NCBI GenBank assembly: GCA_910585285.1
Contig: CAJUDL010000012.1
Location: 20,972 to 84,971 of the forward strand
Reading direction: 5' to 3'
Origin: an uncultured Muribaculaceae bacterium
Lineage (GTDB): Bacteria > Bacteroidota > Bacteroidia > Bacteroidales > Muribaculaceae
Length of the DNA stretch: 64,000 nucleotides
In this document: positions 25,484-33,897 of the stretch, piece after piece
Position numbering within the stretch: the stretch's first letter is position 1
How the letters are laid out: each line of letters starts with the position of its first letter
Program-made: the position numbers and the translations under genes
The notes under the pieces: model-generated
What the model was told of the DNA's origin: nothing
What the model saw: the letters and a program-made list of their open reading frames with translations, nothing else
The model's database searches: none

Positions 25484-25522
25484 GCAATTATTAATTATTA
25501 ACCATTAATTATTAATTAATTT
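25484..25522 (-). repeat. Family B AT-rich repeat, copy B3
   Basis: AATTATTAATTATTAACC followed by ATTAATTATTAATTAAT spans the whole gap between the DUF3467 stop codon and the four-helix start codon. It ends directly at the ATG. Confidence 0.75.
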
Positions 25523-25805
25523 AGTTATTGGTGATTCCGGGTTTTACGTTGCGGGGCATGATCTCGCCGAATTGAGCTTCGTATTTCTTGATGTTGTCGG
25601 TGAGGGCGAAGAGAAGCTGTTTTGCGTTCTCGGGAGTCATCATCACGCGGCTTACAACAGGTGCCTGAGGCATGCCGGGAGCTGCAAAGATGAAGTCGAT
25701 CAGAAACTCGTTGGGTCCGTGGCCGATCATTGCGAGGTTAGTGTATTTGCCGTCGGCTACTTCCGGACGGAGCTGAATCTGAAGCTGATTTTCTTTATTT
25801 TCCAT
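25521..25805 (-). CDS. DUF3467 family protein
   Basis: A 94-residue cytosolic protein of the DUF3467 family. Recognisable features are YTNLAMIGHGPNEFLIDFIF, PVVSRVMMTPENAKQLL and LTDNIKKYEAQFGEI. The function is not established in this lineage. Its promoter (-7 at 26047-26054) lies ~245 nt upstream, so its leader includes the full family A copy A4, which ends 17 bp before the start codon. Confidence 0.88.
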   Translation of the reverse strand: MENKENQLQIQLRPEVADGKYTNLAMIGHGPNEFLIDFIFAAPGMPQAPVVSRVMMTPENAKQLLFALTDNIKKYEAQFGEIMPRNVKPGITNN

Positions 25806-25822
25806 TTTTATTCTTATTTATT

Positions 25823-25993
25823 TAAGTTTCGCAAGCTTCAACTTAAAGTTTAAGAGTTTAGAAGTTAAGGAGTTTATCCGATGCGAATATGACTGAGTTT
25901 TCATTTTTTCGCATCAAACAAATAAACTAATAAACTGCGCAAAGCGCGATTAAACTTATAAACTTCAACTTTTCGCTTGCAAAAGTTGAATTA
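25823..25993 (-). repeat. Family A repeat, copy A4
   Basis: A 171-bp copy oriented along the minus strand, the same way relative to its gene as A1, A3 and A5. The centre has GATGCGAA...TTCGCATC. It is entirely within the leader of DUF3467. Confidence 0.85.
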
Positions 25994-26046
25994 TTTATTC
26001 GTTAAAGATTTGATCCGGAAAGAATATCCGGAACTATTATAGATAA

Positions 26047-26054
26047 CAAAATTA
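26047..26054 (-). promoter_or_regulatory. -7 box for the DUF3467 transcript
   Basis: TAATTTTG on the minus strand fits TAnnTTTG. The -33 region is weak (nearest TTTG is 24 bp away). Confidence 0.45.
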
Positions 26055-26155
26055 ACAAATATTTTTTAAGTAATGAACCAAATCTTACCGAAAACTGCAT
26101 TAAATTCGGTAATAAGTCAATCTATATTTGATTATTCTGAATACTGTGTATGGCA

Positions 26156-26202
26156 AATTCGGTGACTGGCGAGATTTTAGCTCATCGCCAATCACCGAAT
26201 TA
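26156..26202 (-). terminator. Long hairpin after the B12 operon
   Basis: AATTCGGTGA-CTGGCGA pairs with TCGCCA-A-TCACCGAATT (about 16 bp, one mismatch) around a 13-nt loop, ~50 nt after the stop codon of the 1283-residue protein gene. There is no strong T-run, so it may define the mRNA 3' end by processing or by factor-assisted termination. Confidence 0.5.
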
Positions 26203-26254
26203 TTCATTGTTGAGTGAAGCCATGCGTTATGAATCCGCATGACTGTCAGGGTTG

Positions 26255-29200
26255 TTATTTCACGTATATCATGGTCGCGGTATTGTTGTGGCGTACTATA
26301 TAGAGCCCTTTGGACAGATAATCGTGGATTTCGCCCCAAGGTTTGTTGAAGTGGAGCATGATGCCGGATGCTGTGTATACGGATACTTTCTCGTTGTTGT
26401 CGATACGTATATCGGCAATGCCACTTACCTTCGTGCATGTGCCGTGGATTTCCACATCATGTGCGGGCATTGTCTCAGGTATCTCGTCTATCCATCTTTC
26501 GAACTTATAACCTTCAGGCACTTCGGGGTCTTCGATGGTGATTGGAGCACCATATTCTACCATCTCAGTTTTGTAGATATCATCGTTGAGATACAACGTG
26601 AGTTTGTAGGAGTTGATTGTGAAGGAGCCTGTTACTGTTACATCCTTTGCAGGCATAAATTCAGGAAGATCCTGCCAGCCGGAGAATGTGTGTCCTTCTT
26701 TTACGGGATCCGATTCTGCTGCAATCGCATCCCCTTCATAATGCTGCTCTTCCTTATAGGGTTCACCATCGAGAATATATGTCAGTGTATATTTGTACAT
26801 ATTCTTCAGATACAGATGACTGTCAGCTTCTATATCCGTCACTGTTTGGGTGAGAGTTGCATCAGAATACCAGCATACTTCCTGACCGTTGACAGATTTA
26901 GGCAGCGTAGAGTTGGAGTAAAGTGTAAGTTCATCTTTTGAGTCTGCTACATTTGGTTCAACCACTGTATATGTCACCTTGTACACTTTGTCATTGCTGA
27001 ATACAGGGTGTGGATTCTCACCTATTTTCTGTCCGAAGGCAGCTCCGAGCATATATGCGATCTCTCCGCTCGCCATGCGCTCCTCTGTCACGAGTGTGTA
27101 GCCCCCTGTTTTTGCGTAGTCGGCTGTTGCGAATGCATTGGAGATGTTGTCAACGGTATAAGTGCAGTATGCTATCGCGTGACTGTTTGCATGATCCTCG
27201 ATCGCTCCAACATTGAATACATTGCTGATTGCTACGTCACAGTCTTTTGATAGGTTGCCTACAATTCCCGCACGCGACGACTCAGCATATATGGCACCTG
27301 CATTGTAACAGTTGCTGATGGTTGATGTCTTCTGGGTCAAAGCTCCCACAATGCCGCCTACACCTGACTTGGCTCCGTGGATTTCAGCATGGTTAGCGCA
27401 CGCGTCAATGTCAGTAAAGCCTTTGACATATGAAGCGATGCCACCAAGAGTCATGTTGCCGTTGATATAGCCGTCAACGGTCACTCCCGAGATGCGGGCG
27501 CGATTGTCTGCGTCCGTTCCTTCTACGCATCCGAAGAGCCCAAGATAATTATTTTTCGGTTGATTGATGTACAAACCTTTGATGGTATGATCGTTGCCGA
27601 TAAATTCTCCGGTAAATGATTTGGTAATGGTATTCCCTATCGGAGTCCAGTCATAGTCACCGAGATCAATGTCGGAGGTCAGTATCGCCTTTGCACCTCG
27701 TTCGCCTGCATTGACCTTATCGCTGAACCATGCAAGTTCGGATGCACACGATATGACATAGTATCCGTCCGTATTCAAGACAGGCTCTTTAGAGTTGGTG
27801 CCATACCAGTCATCGTCAAGACCTTCAGGCACAACAGTAAATGTCTGGAGTCCGTCAGCATCATCGGGAATATTGTAAGTCAATCGCTGACAGCGATTGC
27901 CCGGAGCATAGGCAACTATGTCATAGTTCCCATAGGTGCCTTCATAAAGACCATCTGCATCGGGTTCGAGTTCCTTGCCGAGATAGGATAATGTTACATT
28001 GCCTTTTTCAACCTTGAAATCAACCTTGATGGGGAATTTCTTGACAGCAGTAAGGGGTATTCTGACATCCGGTATAGAACCGAAGTATGTTTTGTGAGGC
28101 ACAGCTGTGAAATTGGGCGAGCGGCCGGCTTTGGGATCGATGTTGCGGTGATTGCCTATGGGATCGCCGTAGCCGTTAACCTGAATCACACCATCGGTAA
28201 ATGTCAATTCGGGTTCGGCATTGATGTCATGGTCGGCAGGGATGTCGAGTGTGACTGCCTGTGCCTTGTCTACAGAACCGAATTTATACTGATTGGCGCT
28301 TAGGATCAGCGATGTGCCGTTGGGAACACCGTTATAGGTTACGTAAGCCGACATGTTGTATATGCCGGAGAGTTTGTTGGCGGGATGGCGTAGCCCGGAA
28401 TACTGAATTGCCACCTGATCGCCCGGCTGGTAGATTTTGCTCCCGGGGCGGTTTACGTTTACAATTTCGCGATGGCATTTTTTTGCCGTGAAGACCTGAT
28501 AGGCAGACTTTCCGGCATTATCCGTCATCTGTACGATCTGGCGCCCTTCTTTGAGAAGCACTGTGTAGGTGCCGTCAGCATTTACGGTTACGCCGTCGTT
28601 ACCGAAACCGGTATATGTTGCCATCTGTTCGCCTATGGTTGGATAGGCAATTTTCACTTCTTTGGCTCCATCAGCCTTGAAGGTGTATGAGTATCCGGCT
28701 TCAGTGTCGAGATAATAGAATACGTCGTGTTCGGCATCAACGTAGTCTCCTGCAAGTTTGAGAGCACCCTGGTTGTGTTTCTCGTTGAGAAGCATCTGCG
28801 CGTCGACAGCAGATTTGCCCTGACCTACGGTGATGACATAGGCAGCAGTGTTCTCGGGCCATATGGCGCCCCAGTATTCACCTCCCATATACGCCTGCTT
28901 CGCTCCTGTGGATGAGGCATAGAAGTTGAGTCCAATGGCATCGTATGTTACGAGCACGATTGCTGTGCCTTCGCCCACAGCCTTGAGATTCGCCCATGCG
29001 GATCCCGCTTTCTGCTCAACTTTGAGGACAGAGTCGCTTTCTTTGCCGTCGAGTTCGAGGATGGTATAGTGGAAATCAGGTTCTATGAAATAGTTGTTGG
29101 TGGAGTTCTCAGTGAGTTGCCATGTGCGCATGGCATGTGCGAGGAAAGTATCGCCGACATTGAGGTCAAGATAACCTTCTTTGTTGACATTGACAAAAAT

Positions 29201-30106
29201 ATCGCCCGTTTCGAAGCCATCGTTTGCTTGGACATCATGTTTGATTGTCTTGGGATCAAACGCGTCATAATCGGATTGAGTGAACATGAGTACGGGGCGT
29301 TTTGCCACATCTTTGTTCATTGTGAAATATCCGCCTTGGGTAAGCTTACCCGGCATAGAGGTGCGGTAGTTGTACACCTGACCGTGTGCAAGACGATAAA
29401 TGAGCATCTTGAAATCACCTTGCACAACCTCTTTTAGCGGTTCAACTTTTGTGAAGTCAATGAAATGGAAAAACTTTATGTTAAGCTCGAAGTCTGCGTC
29501 TTTTGGCACGGTGACCGTAAAGTTGTCAGACTGAGGTATCGCTCCCGTCACGTTGACGTTGCCTGTCAGAGTCGCCTGCTTGTATAATGTTACATATCCT
29601 TCGTCTGTATGAGCTTTCGATGGGATGAACGCGCAGGAATACGTATCGCCATTGAGGGCGAGAAATGTCTTTCGTCCGGCAGTCACGCTGTTTCCGAGTG
29701 TGATCGGATGGTTTACACCCTCACGGCTGTTGACTTTGACATCGATGGTGTAGTCTCCGTTGTCAACGGTCCAGGTTGTGCCATTGGTTTTGTTTGATAC
29801 GTAGGCAGTCAAGGTGAGGACGGTAATCTGCTGCGCCACGGAATCACCTACGCACACTTCGATAGTGCCGTTTTCCGTTGTGCCGTCTTTGCCGTAGCCG
29901 GTAATTATATACTCGCCGGGAGGTGCTGTAAATTGATACAGCTGCTTGTTGACATCACCGACGGCAATGTCTTCTCCTGTGGCTTTTGATTTCATCGACA
30001 TGGTGGTTGACACGGCATTCATCTTAACCGTGACTTCGACTGCCGATGAGGTGAATGCGCAGATGACAGTCGCCATTAACGCAATTAATACAGTTTTTAG
30101 TCTCAT
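26255..30106 (-). CDS. 1283-residue secreted protein of the B12 operon (GLUG and InlB-like repeats)
   Basis: A very large exported protein with a type I signal peptide (MRLKTVLIALMATVICAFTS). Residues ~20-780 form a series of beta-sandwich-like segments I cannot assign. Residues ~800-1000 hold GLUG-type repeats (SFTGEFIGNDHTIKGLYI, LGGIASYVKGFTDIDAC, GVGGIVGALTQKTSTISNC, SRAGIVGNLSKD). Residues ~1080-1225 hold InlB B-type repeats (YTLTYILDGEPYKEEQHYEG, GHTFSGWQDLPEFMPAKDV, GYKFERWIDEIPETMPAHD). A short C-terminal tail ends KGLYIVRHNNTATMIYVK. It is the third gene after the cobalamin riboswitch, 44 bp behind the BtuG-like gene, so a role in capturing cobalamin or corrinoid-carrying proteins is inferred. 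Confidence 0.75.
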   Translation of the reverse strand: MRLKTVLIALMATVICAFTSSAVEVTVKMNAVSTTMSMKSKATGEDIAVGDVNKQLYQFTAPPGEYIITGYGKDGTTENGTIEVCVGDSVAQQITVLTLTAYVSNKTNGTTWTVDNGDYTIDVKVNSREGVNHPITLGNSVTAGRKTFLALNGDTYSCAFIPSKAHTDEGYVTLYKQATLTGNVNVTGAIPQSDNFTVTVPKDADFELNIKFFHFIDFTKVEPLKEVVQGDFKMLIYRLAHGQVYNYRTSMPGKLTQGGYFTMNKDVAKRPVLMFTQSDYDAFDPKTIKHDVQANDGFETGDIFVNVNKEGYLDLNVGDTFLAHAMRTWQLTENSTNNYFIEPDFHYTILELDGKESDSVLKVEQKAGSAWANLKAVGEGTAIVLVTYDAIGLNFYASSTGAKQAYMGGEYWGAIWPENTAAYVITVGQGKSAVDAQMLLNEKHNQGALKLAGDYVDAEHDVFYYLDTEAGYSYTFKADGAKEVKIAYPTIGEQMATYTGFGNDGVTVNADGTYTVLLKEGRQIVQMTDNAGKSAYQVFTAKKCHREIVNVNRPGSKIYQPGDQVAIQYSGLRHPANKLSGIYNMSAYVTYNGVPNGTSLILSANQYKFGSVDKAQAVTLDIPADHDINAEPELTFTDGVIQVNGYGDPIGNHRNIDPKAGRSPNFTAVPHKTYFGSIPDVRIPLTAVKKFPIKVDFKVEKGNVTLSYLGKELEPDADGLYEGTYGNYDIVAYAPGNRCQRLTYNIPDDADGLQTFTVVPEGLDDDWYGTNSKEPVLNTDGYYVISCASELAWFSDKVNAGERGAKAILTSDIDLGDYDWTPIGNTITKSFTGEFIGNDHTIKGLYINQPKNNYLGLFGCVEGTDADNRARISGVTVDGYINGNMTLGGIASYVKGFTDIDACANHAEIHGAKSGVGGIVGALTQKTSTISNCYNAGAIYAESSRAGIVGNLSKDCDVAISNVFNVGAIEDHANSHAIAYCTYTVDNISNAFATADYAKTGGYTLVTEERMASGEIAYMLGAAFGQKIGENPHPVFSNDKVYKVTYTVVEPNVADSKDELTLYSNSTLPKSVNGQEVCWYSDATLTQTVTDIEADSHLYLKNMYKYTLTYILDGEPYKEEQHYEGDAIAAESDPVKEGHTFSGWQDLPEFMPAKDVTVTGSFTINSYKLTLYLNDDIYKTEMVEYGAPITIEDPEVPEGYKFERWIDEIPETMPAHDVEIHGTCTKVSGIADIRIDNNEKVSVYTASGIMLHFNKPWGEIHDYLSKGLYIVRHNNTATMIYVK

Positions 30107-30150
30107 TTTAAGTTTTATATTGTTTGTGATTGTTTGTTGGAGTAATGAAG

Positions 30151-31437
30151 TTATTTAAACTGATTTTTATAAATAAATTTCCGCCCGTGCTGAATATATA
30201 TCTGTCCCTCTATAGGTTTGGATACCTTGATACCTTGGAGGCTGTAGATTGAATCGTCAGGCTGGCATTTAGGTAAGCCGGTAATTTCGTCTACTCCGTT
30301 TCCATCGGGTTTCAGCGCGAGGAAGTGGGCGGGATTGATATATACTTTGTAGGAGCCTACGAACTTCCCTTCAGGTGTCCATTGATACAATCCTCCCGCC
30401 GCCACGAATTCACCAGCATCGGTGGCATAGATATAACCTGTGTAGGGGTTGACGTAAATACCATAAGGCATCTGGATTTTCATAATGTCTTCACGTACGG
30501 TGCCTGGCATTTTCTCATACACACCGCTTGCCCCCTTGGTTGCCATGACCTCGACCGGATCTACGGAGATATAATTGAAGGTGTAGTCACCCGTATAGTA
30601 AGAGTAGCGTGAACCGATCGCAAAGAATTTGCCGTCGGTGTTCACACAGTTGTAGGTGGCGGCATATTCAAGTCTTTGGAAACAAGTGGCATCCGTTTTG
30701 CCGTCGATAACGGCTTGACAGTCGAAAATCAGCATAGCCGCCGGAATATCATAGTAATCACCGGGTGAATTTATGCATAAGTATTGCCCGCTTTGCGACA
30801 TTTTTCCGTATAGATTTATGGTGTTGGTCTCCACGTTACGTTCAACTTTCATCGATGCTGCATCAATCACACTGACCGTTGTCTCATACTCATGGTCTTC
30901 CTGGAATGCATATCCGCCGGTATTGGCGACGAAAAGTTTTCCTTTGTAGAGAGCTATGCCTTCGGGCTCATAACCTACTTCCACGGCATCCACTACTTTA
31001 AAGGTGTTTACATCTATTTTTGCCACATAACCTTTTGTGAAGTACTTCATTACACCATTTACTTTACATTCGTGGCCATACGACGATATGTAGACGTATC
31101 TGCCGTCGGATGCAAGCTTGCGGTTGTTGGGCACATCCTCGGTGGCGGCAACCGCTTTCCCCTCAGGGGTTATGAACTGCACGATATTCGACCAGTTGAT
31201 TGCCATGGCGATAAGGTTGTCGTTCACCTGGATTATATCGTTGGGTGTGTCACCCAACTTATATCCGTTTACATCGCGAAACCACTGGTTGCTGACTATG
31301 CGCCCGTTTTCGAAATAACTCAGCCGACCGTTGTCAGACTGCCAGTTGCCTTCGTTCAGCAAAATTATTTTTTCATCAGCGATGGCTGTCAGTATCGCGA
31401 CAAAAAGAGTTGTAAGGGTTAATAGAATCTTTTTCAT
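30151..31437 (-). CDS. BtuG-like beta-propeller, probable corrinoid-binding surface protein
   Basis: A 428-residue YncE-like seven-bladed propeller (repeats such as SDGRYVYISSYG, YEPEGIALYKGKLFVANTGG, MKIQMPYGIYVNPYTGYIYATDAGE). In Bacteroides, BtuG is a surface propeller that binds B12 very tightly and passes it to BtuB. The ATGA overlap with btuB and the upstream riboswitch support that role. Unlike Bacteroides BtuG, the signal peptide (MKKILLTLTTLFVAILTAIA) has no lipobox cysteine; instead there is a C-terminal tail, YSLQGIKVSKPIEGQIYIQ. So it may reach the surface by another route. Confidence 0.75.
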   Translation of the reverse strand: MKKILLTLTTLFVAILTAIADEKIILLNEGNWQSDNGRLSYFENGRIVSNQWFRDVNGYKLGDTPNDIIQVNDNLIAMAINWSNIVQFITPEGKAVAATEDVPNNRKLASDGRYVYISSYGHECKVNGVMKYFTKGYVAKIDVNTFKVVDAVEVGYEPEGIALYKGKLFVANTGGYAFQEDHEYETTVSVIDAASMKVERNVETNTINLYGKMSQSGQYLCINSPGDYYDIPAAMLIFDCQAVIDGKTDATCFQRLEYAATYNCVNTDGKFFAIGSRYSYYTGDYTFNYISVDPVEVMATKGASGVYEKMPGTVREDIMKIQMPYGIYVNPYTGYIYATDAGEFVAAGGLYQWTPEGKFVGSYKVYINPAHFLALKPDGNGVDEITGLPKCQPDDSIYSLQGIKVSKPIEGQIYIQHGRKFIYKNQFK

Positions 31438-33413
31438 TTCCGTAACTTATTACCGAGTGAATATGAAAGAGTGAAGTAAAAGGCACGACCGGGCAGTGGG
31501 TAACGCTGTATATGCTCGTACTGCACGTCAAACAGGTCATTGATTTCGAGGGATGCCGTGAAATTGCGCCAGCGTCCTGTGATTTTCAGGTCGACATTGT
31601 CATATGGTTTGAGCACATCTTCCGGGTCGGCATATGACCACATGCGCTCGCCTACATGCAATTCGCTGATTGTTAGAGATAACCATCTCCATGCCGCAAT
31701 GGCTGTGATTCCGCAGGAAAATTTTGGTGAATAGCAGATTGGCTTGTTGTATGTGTCCTCATTGTCGGGATTGGTGCGGTTGAGATCATCCTGCAGCGTG
31801 AAAGAAGTAAGCAGTGATAATGTCCACGAACCTGCCATATACTGCCCCTGCATGGTAGCGTTCAGACCCCGGCAGAATGTCTTGCCATAGTTCATCATAG
31901 ACCACGTATAAGTGCCTTTAAGCGGAAGACACACAATCCGGTCATCTATATGGTTTATGTAGACATCCGCTTGCGCCTGTGCCATCCAACGGTTGTTGAA
32001 GTAGTTGTATTCAAGACCTAAATCCCATTGTCTGGTATATTCCGGCTTAAGATTGCGATTGCCCGCCTGCGTGTAGTAAAGGTCGTTGAGCGTTGGGGCA
32101 CGGAAGATACATTTATACCATGCGCGAGCGCTTACCCCGTGCCAGTTGTAGCCTATGGTCACCGAAGGTGTCACCTTCTGTAGCGGGTCGGCGGCTCCGA
32201 CCTTGAGTTTTGTGTGGTCTTTGTAGTGCTGATAGAGCGCAGATGCCGCTAACCGGAATCCTCGCCATTCCGCCATTATGGCGGCAACGGCTTTCTGATC
32301 GAGGCGGCGAACGGAGCTGAAACGTTTGAGGTCGGCGTCGAGCCAAGACATTCGTGCGTCATATCCTACGTTGATGCTGAGCCAGCCCCAGGGGCGCATA
32401 GCGTACGCAGCAGAAGCAAAAGCATCATTCTGATAATAATGGTTGTCGACCTTTGCTGTGTTTTGATTTTCTGGATAGTTTGTGTTATAACGCAGATATT
32501 CATGTGTGTATTTTGCGTTAATTTTCACGGTATGCATGTGATTGTAAGTGTGGTGCCAGGATACCTGAGCGAATATGTCCTTGTCCCATTCGCGGCCAAC
32601 ATTGGTATATTTATCAGATAAACGCCTCACTATGCCTCCCGGACACCCGCGTTCCGACACATAACAATACAGATGTGAAGCAAAGTCACCCTTGAAAAGC
32701 GCACCCTCTATGCGGAAATATTCTATATCCGAATTTTTGCGTCGTCCTACAGTGTCTTCGAATTCGGATTTATATCTGAAAGGATAGTCACCTTTGGAGT
32801 TAAGAAACTCTCCGTCGATAAAGCCGCTCCATCCCTTTCTGTTGAACTGAAGGTTCATGCGCCCCCGATAAGTATGGAACGATCCGATGCCCCCGAGCAC
32901 CGCAATTGAATCGCTCGTTGGTCGTCTGGTCTGCATATACACCGTGGCTCCCGATGCGTATTCGGACGCCGACTGGCAGTTGTCCAGCTTGTTGGCATTG
33001 TAGAGAGAAACGGACTCAAGCGTCGACAATGAGAATTTTCCCAAATCAACGGTGCCGTTCTGCGCGTTTGTAATCCTGATGCCGTCTATGTAGACTCCAA
33101 CGTGCTGAGAGCCGAGTGAACGGACGTTGATCGTTTTAAGACCGCCAAGACCACCGTAATCTTTTATTTGCACACCTGCGAAATATTTCAGGGCATCGGC
33201 TATGGATGTTGAGGAAAGAGCCTGCAATTTCGACCCCGCAAGAGTCTGGGATGTTGCCAAAGGCTTGCGGTTAGCAATCACTTCCACATTGTCTAACAGG
33301 TGTGCTGAATCATTTGGCTCATGACTCGGGGCGGCATTGAGACAAATGCCGCTGAAAGCTATCGTACAAAGTGATATTACCGGTTGTCGGAGTGTATTAC
33401 GGAAAAATACCAT
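31434..33413 (-). CDS. btuB: TonB-dependent vitamin B12 receptor, BtuB type
   Basis: A 659-residue outer-membrane TonB-dependent receptor: signal peptide (MVFFRNTLRQPVISLCTIAF), TonB-box-like start of the plug (LLDNVEVIANRKP), plug domain with GLGGLKTINVRSLGSQH and VYIDGIRITNAQNG, then a 22-strand barrel ending in FYFTLSYSLGNKLRK. The upstream cobalamin riboswitch and downstream BtuG-like gene identify the substrate as cobalamin or other corrinoids. Start 33413 is chosen because the terminator hairpin at 33474-33509 lies inside the longer frame from 33524; 33452 is an alternative start. It overlaps the BtuG-like gene by 4 bp. Confidence 0.88.
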   Translation of the reverse strand: MVFFRNTLRQPVISLCTIAFSGICLNAAPSHEPNDSAHLLDNVEVIANRKPLATSQTLAGSKLQALSSTSIADALKYFAGVQIKDYGGLGGLKTINVRSLGSQHVGVYIDGIRITNAQNGTVDLGKFSLSTLESVSLYNANKLDNCQSASEYASGATVYMQTRRPTSDSIAVLGGIGSFHTYRGRMNLQFNRKGWSGFIDGEFLNSKGDYPFRYKSEFEDTVGRRKNSDIEYFRIEGALFKGDFASHLYCYVSERGCPGGIVRRLSDKYTNVGREWDKDIFAQVSWHHTYNHMHTVKINAKYTHEYLRYNTNYPENQNTAKVDNHYYQNDAFASAAYAMRPWGWLSINVGYDARMSWLDADLKRFSSVRRLDQKAVAAIMAEWRGFRLAASALYQHYKDHTKLKVGAADPLQKVTPSVTIGYNWHGVSARAWYKCIFRAPTLNDLYYTQAGNRNLKPEYTRQWDLGLEYNYFNNRWMAQAQADVYINHIDDRIVCLPLKGTYTWSMMNYGKTFCRGLNATMQGQYMAGSWTLSLLTSFTLQDDLNRTNPDNEDTYNKPICYSPKFSCGITAIAAWRWLSLTISELHVGERMWSYADPEDVLKPYDNVDLKITGRWRNFTASLEINDLFDVQYEHIQRYPLPGRAFYFTLSYSLGNKLRK

Positions 33414-33473
33414 CGGCAGTATGTTGGTTAATTCTACGAATCGTAAGTCCATACGTATCCCGGTGGGTAGAAT

Positions 33474-33509
33474 GTAAAAAATCTCGGTGCGAAATATACG
33501 CATCGAGAT
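33474..33509 (-). terminator. Terminator hairpin between riboswitch and btuB
   Basis: On the minus strand ATCTCGATGCG pairs with CGCACCGAGAT (one mismatch) around a 7-nt loop and is followed by TTTTTAC. It lies ~105 nt after the aptamer and before the btuB start, the position of an expression platform that ends transcription when cobalamin is bound. Confidence 0.65.
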
Positions 33510-33614
33510 AACATACTGCTTCATTTACGCTTCATCAACCCGCATTGAGGAGTGATGAAAACGATTAATGATGCTGACCCGTGATCCCGCAGGCGCAAAC
33601 AAATATTAATTGTC

Positions 33615-33812
33615 AGGAGTAAGTGGGTCTTCTGGCTTATCCCGGTTTCTTTGCGCCTTCCCAACCTTTGAGGTCAGTGGCGGATTCTGTCATCGCGTTG
33701 CACTGCGTGCTGCGGCTGAAGTAAGAAACCTTTTGCGCGGGAATTACAGCAGCGGGTACTGCCACGGATTCTCACCGTGTTCCGGGTGTGGTTCAACACC
33801 CTTCACTTCTTC
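33615..33812 (-). promoter_or_regulatory. Cobalamin riboswitch
   Basis: The minus strand carries the cobalamin aptamer signatures in order: AAGGGTG...CACCC stem, GAGAATCCGTGGCAGTACCC, GCTGCTGTAATTCCCGCG, the B12 box GCCACTG, GGGAAGGCGC and GGATAAGCCAGAAGACC. It starts at the predicted transcription start of a strong promoter and precedes btuB, the BtuG-like gene and the large secreted protein, which it should repress when cobalamin is abundant. Confidence 0.95.
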
Positions 33813-33816
33813 CGCT

Positions 33817-33849
33817 GCAAAAGTATAAATTATTTCCGGACTGTGCAAA
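33817..33849 (-). promoter_or_regulatory. Promoter of the B12 operon
   Basis: On the minus strand TTTG (33849-33846) is followed after exactly 20 bp by TACTTTTG (33825-33818), a full match to the Bacteroidetes -33/-7 pattern. The start point falls at the first base of the riboswitch. Confidence 0.8.
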
Positions 33850-33897
33850 TAAGATGTTGCATTTTTTTAGTTGCTTATCGTGTTAACGGAGGTTTGA

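Noticed and set aside
26252..26941. 229-codon + strand ORF opposite the 1283-residue protein gene
   Set aside because: It is a shadow: the minus-strand frame shows repeats and a signal peptide, and the + strand translation has no family features.
33414..33524. Longer N terminus for BtuB
   Set aside because: A terminator hairpin of the riboswitch lies inside it, while a normal signal peptide starts at 33413.
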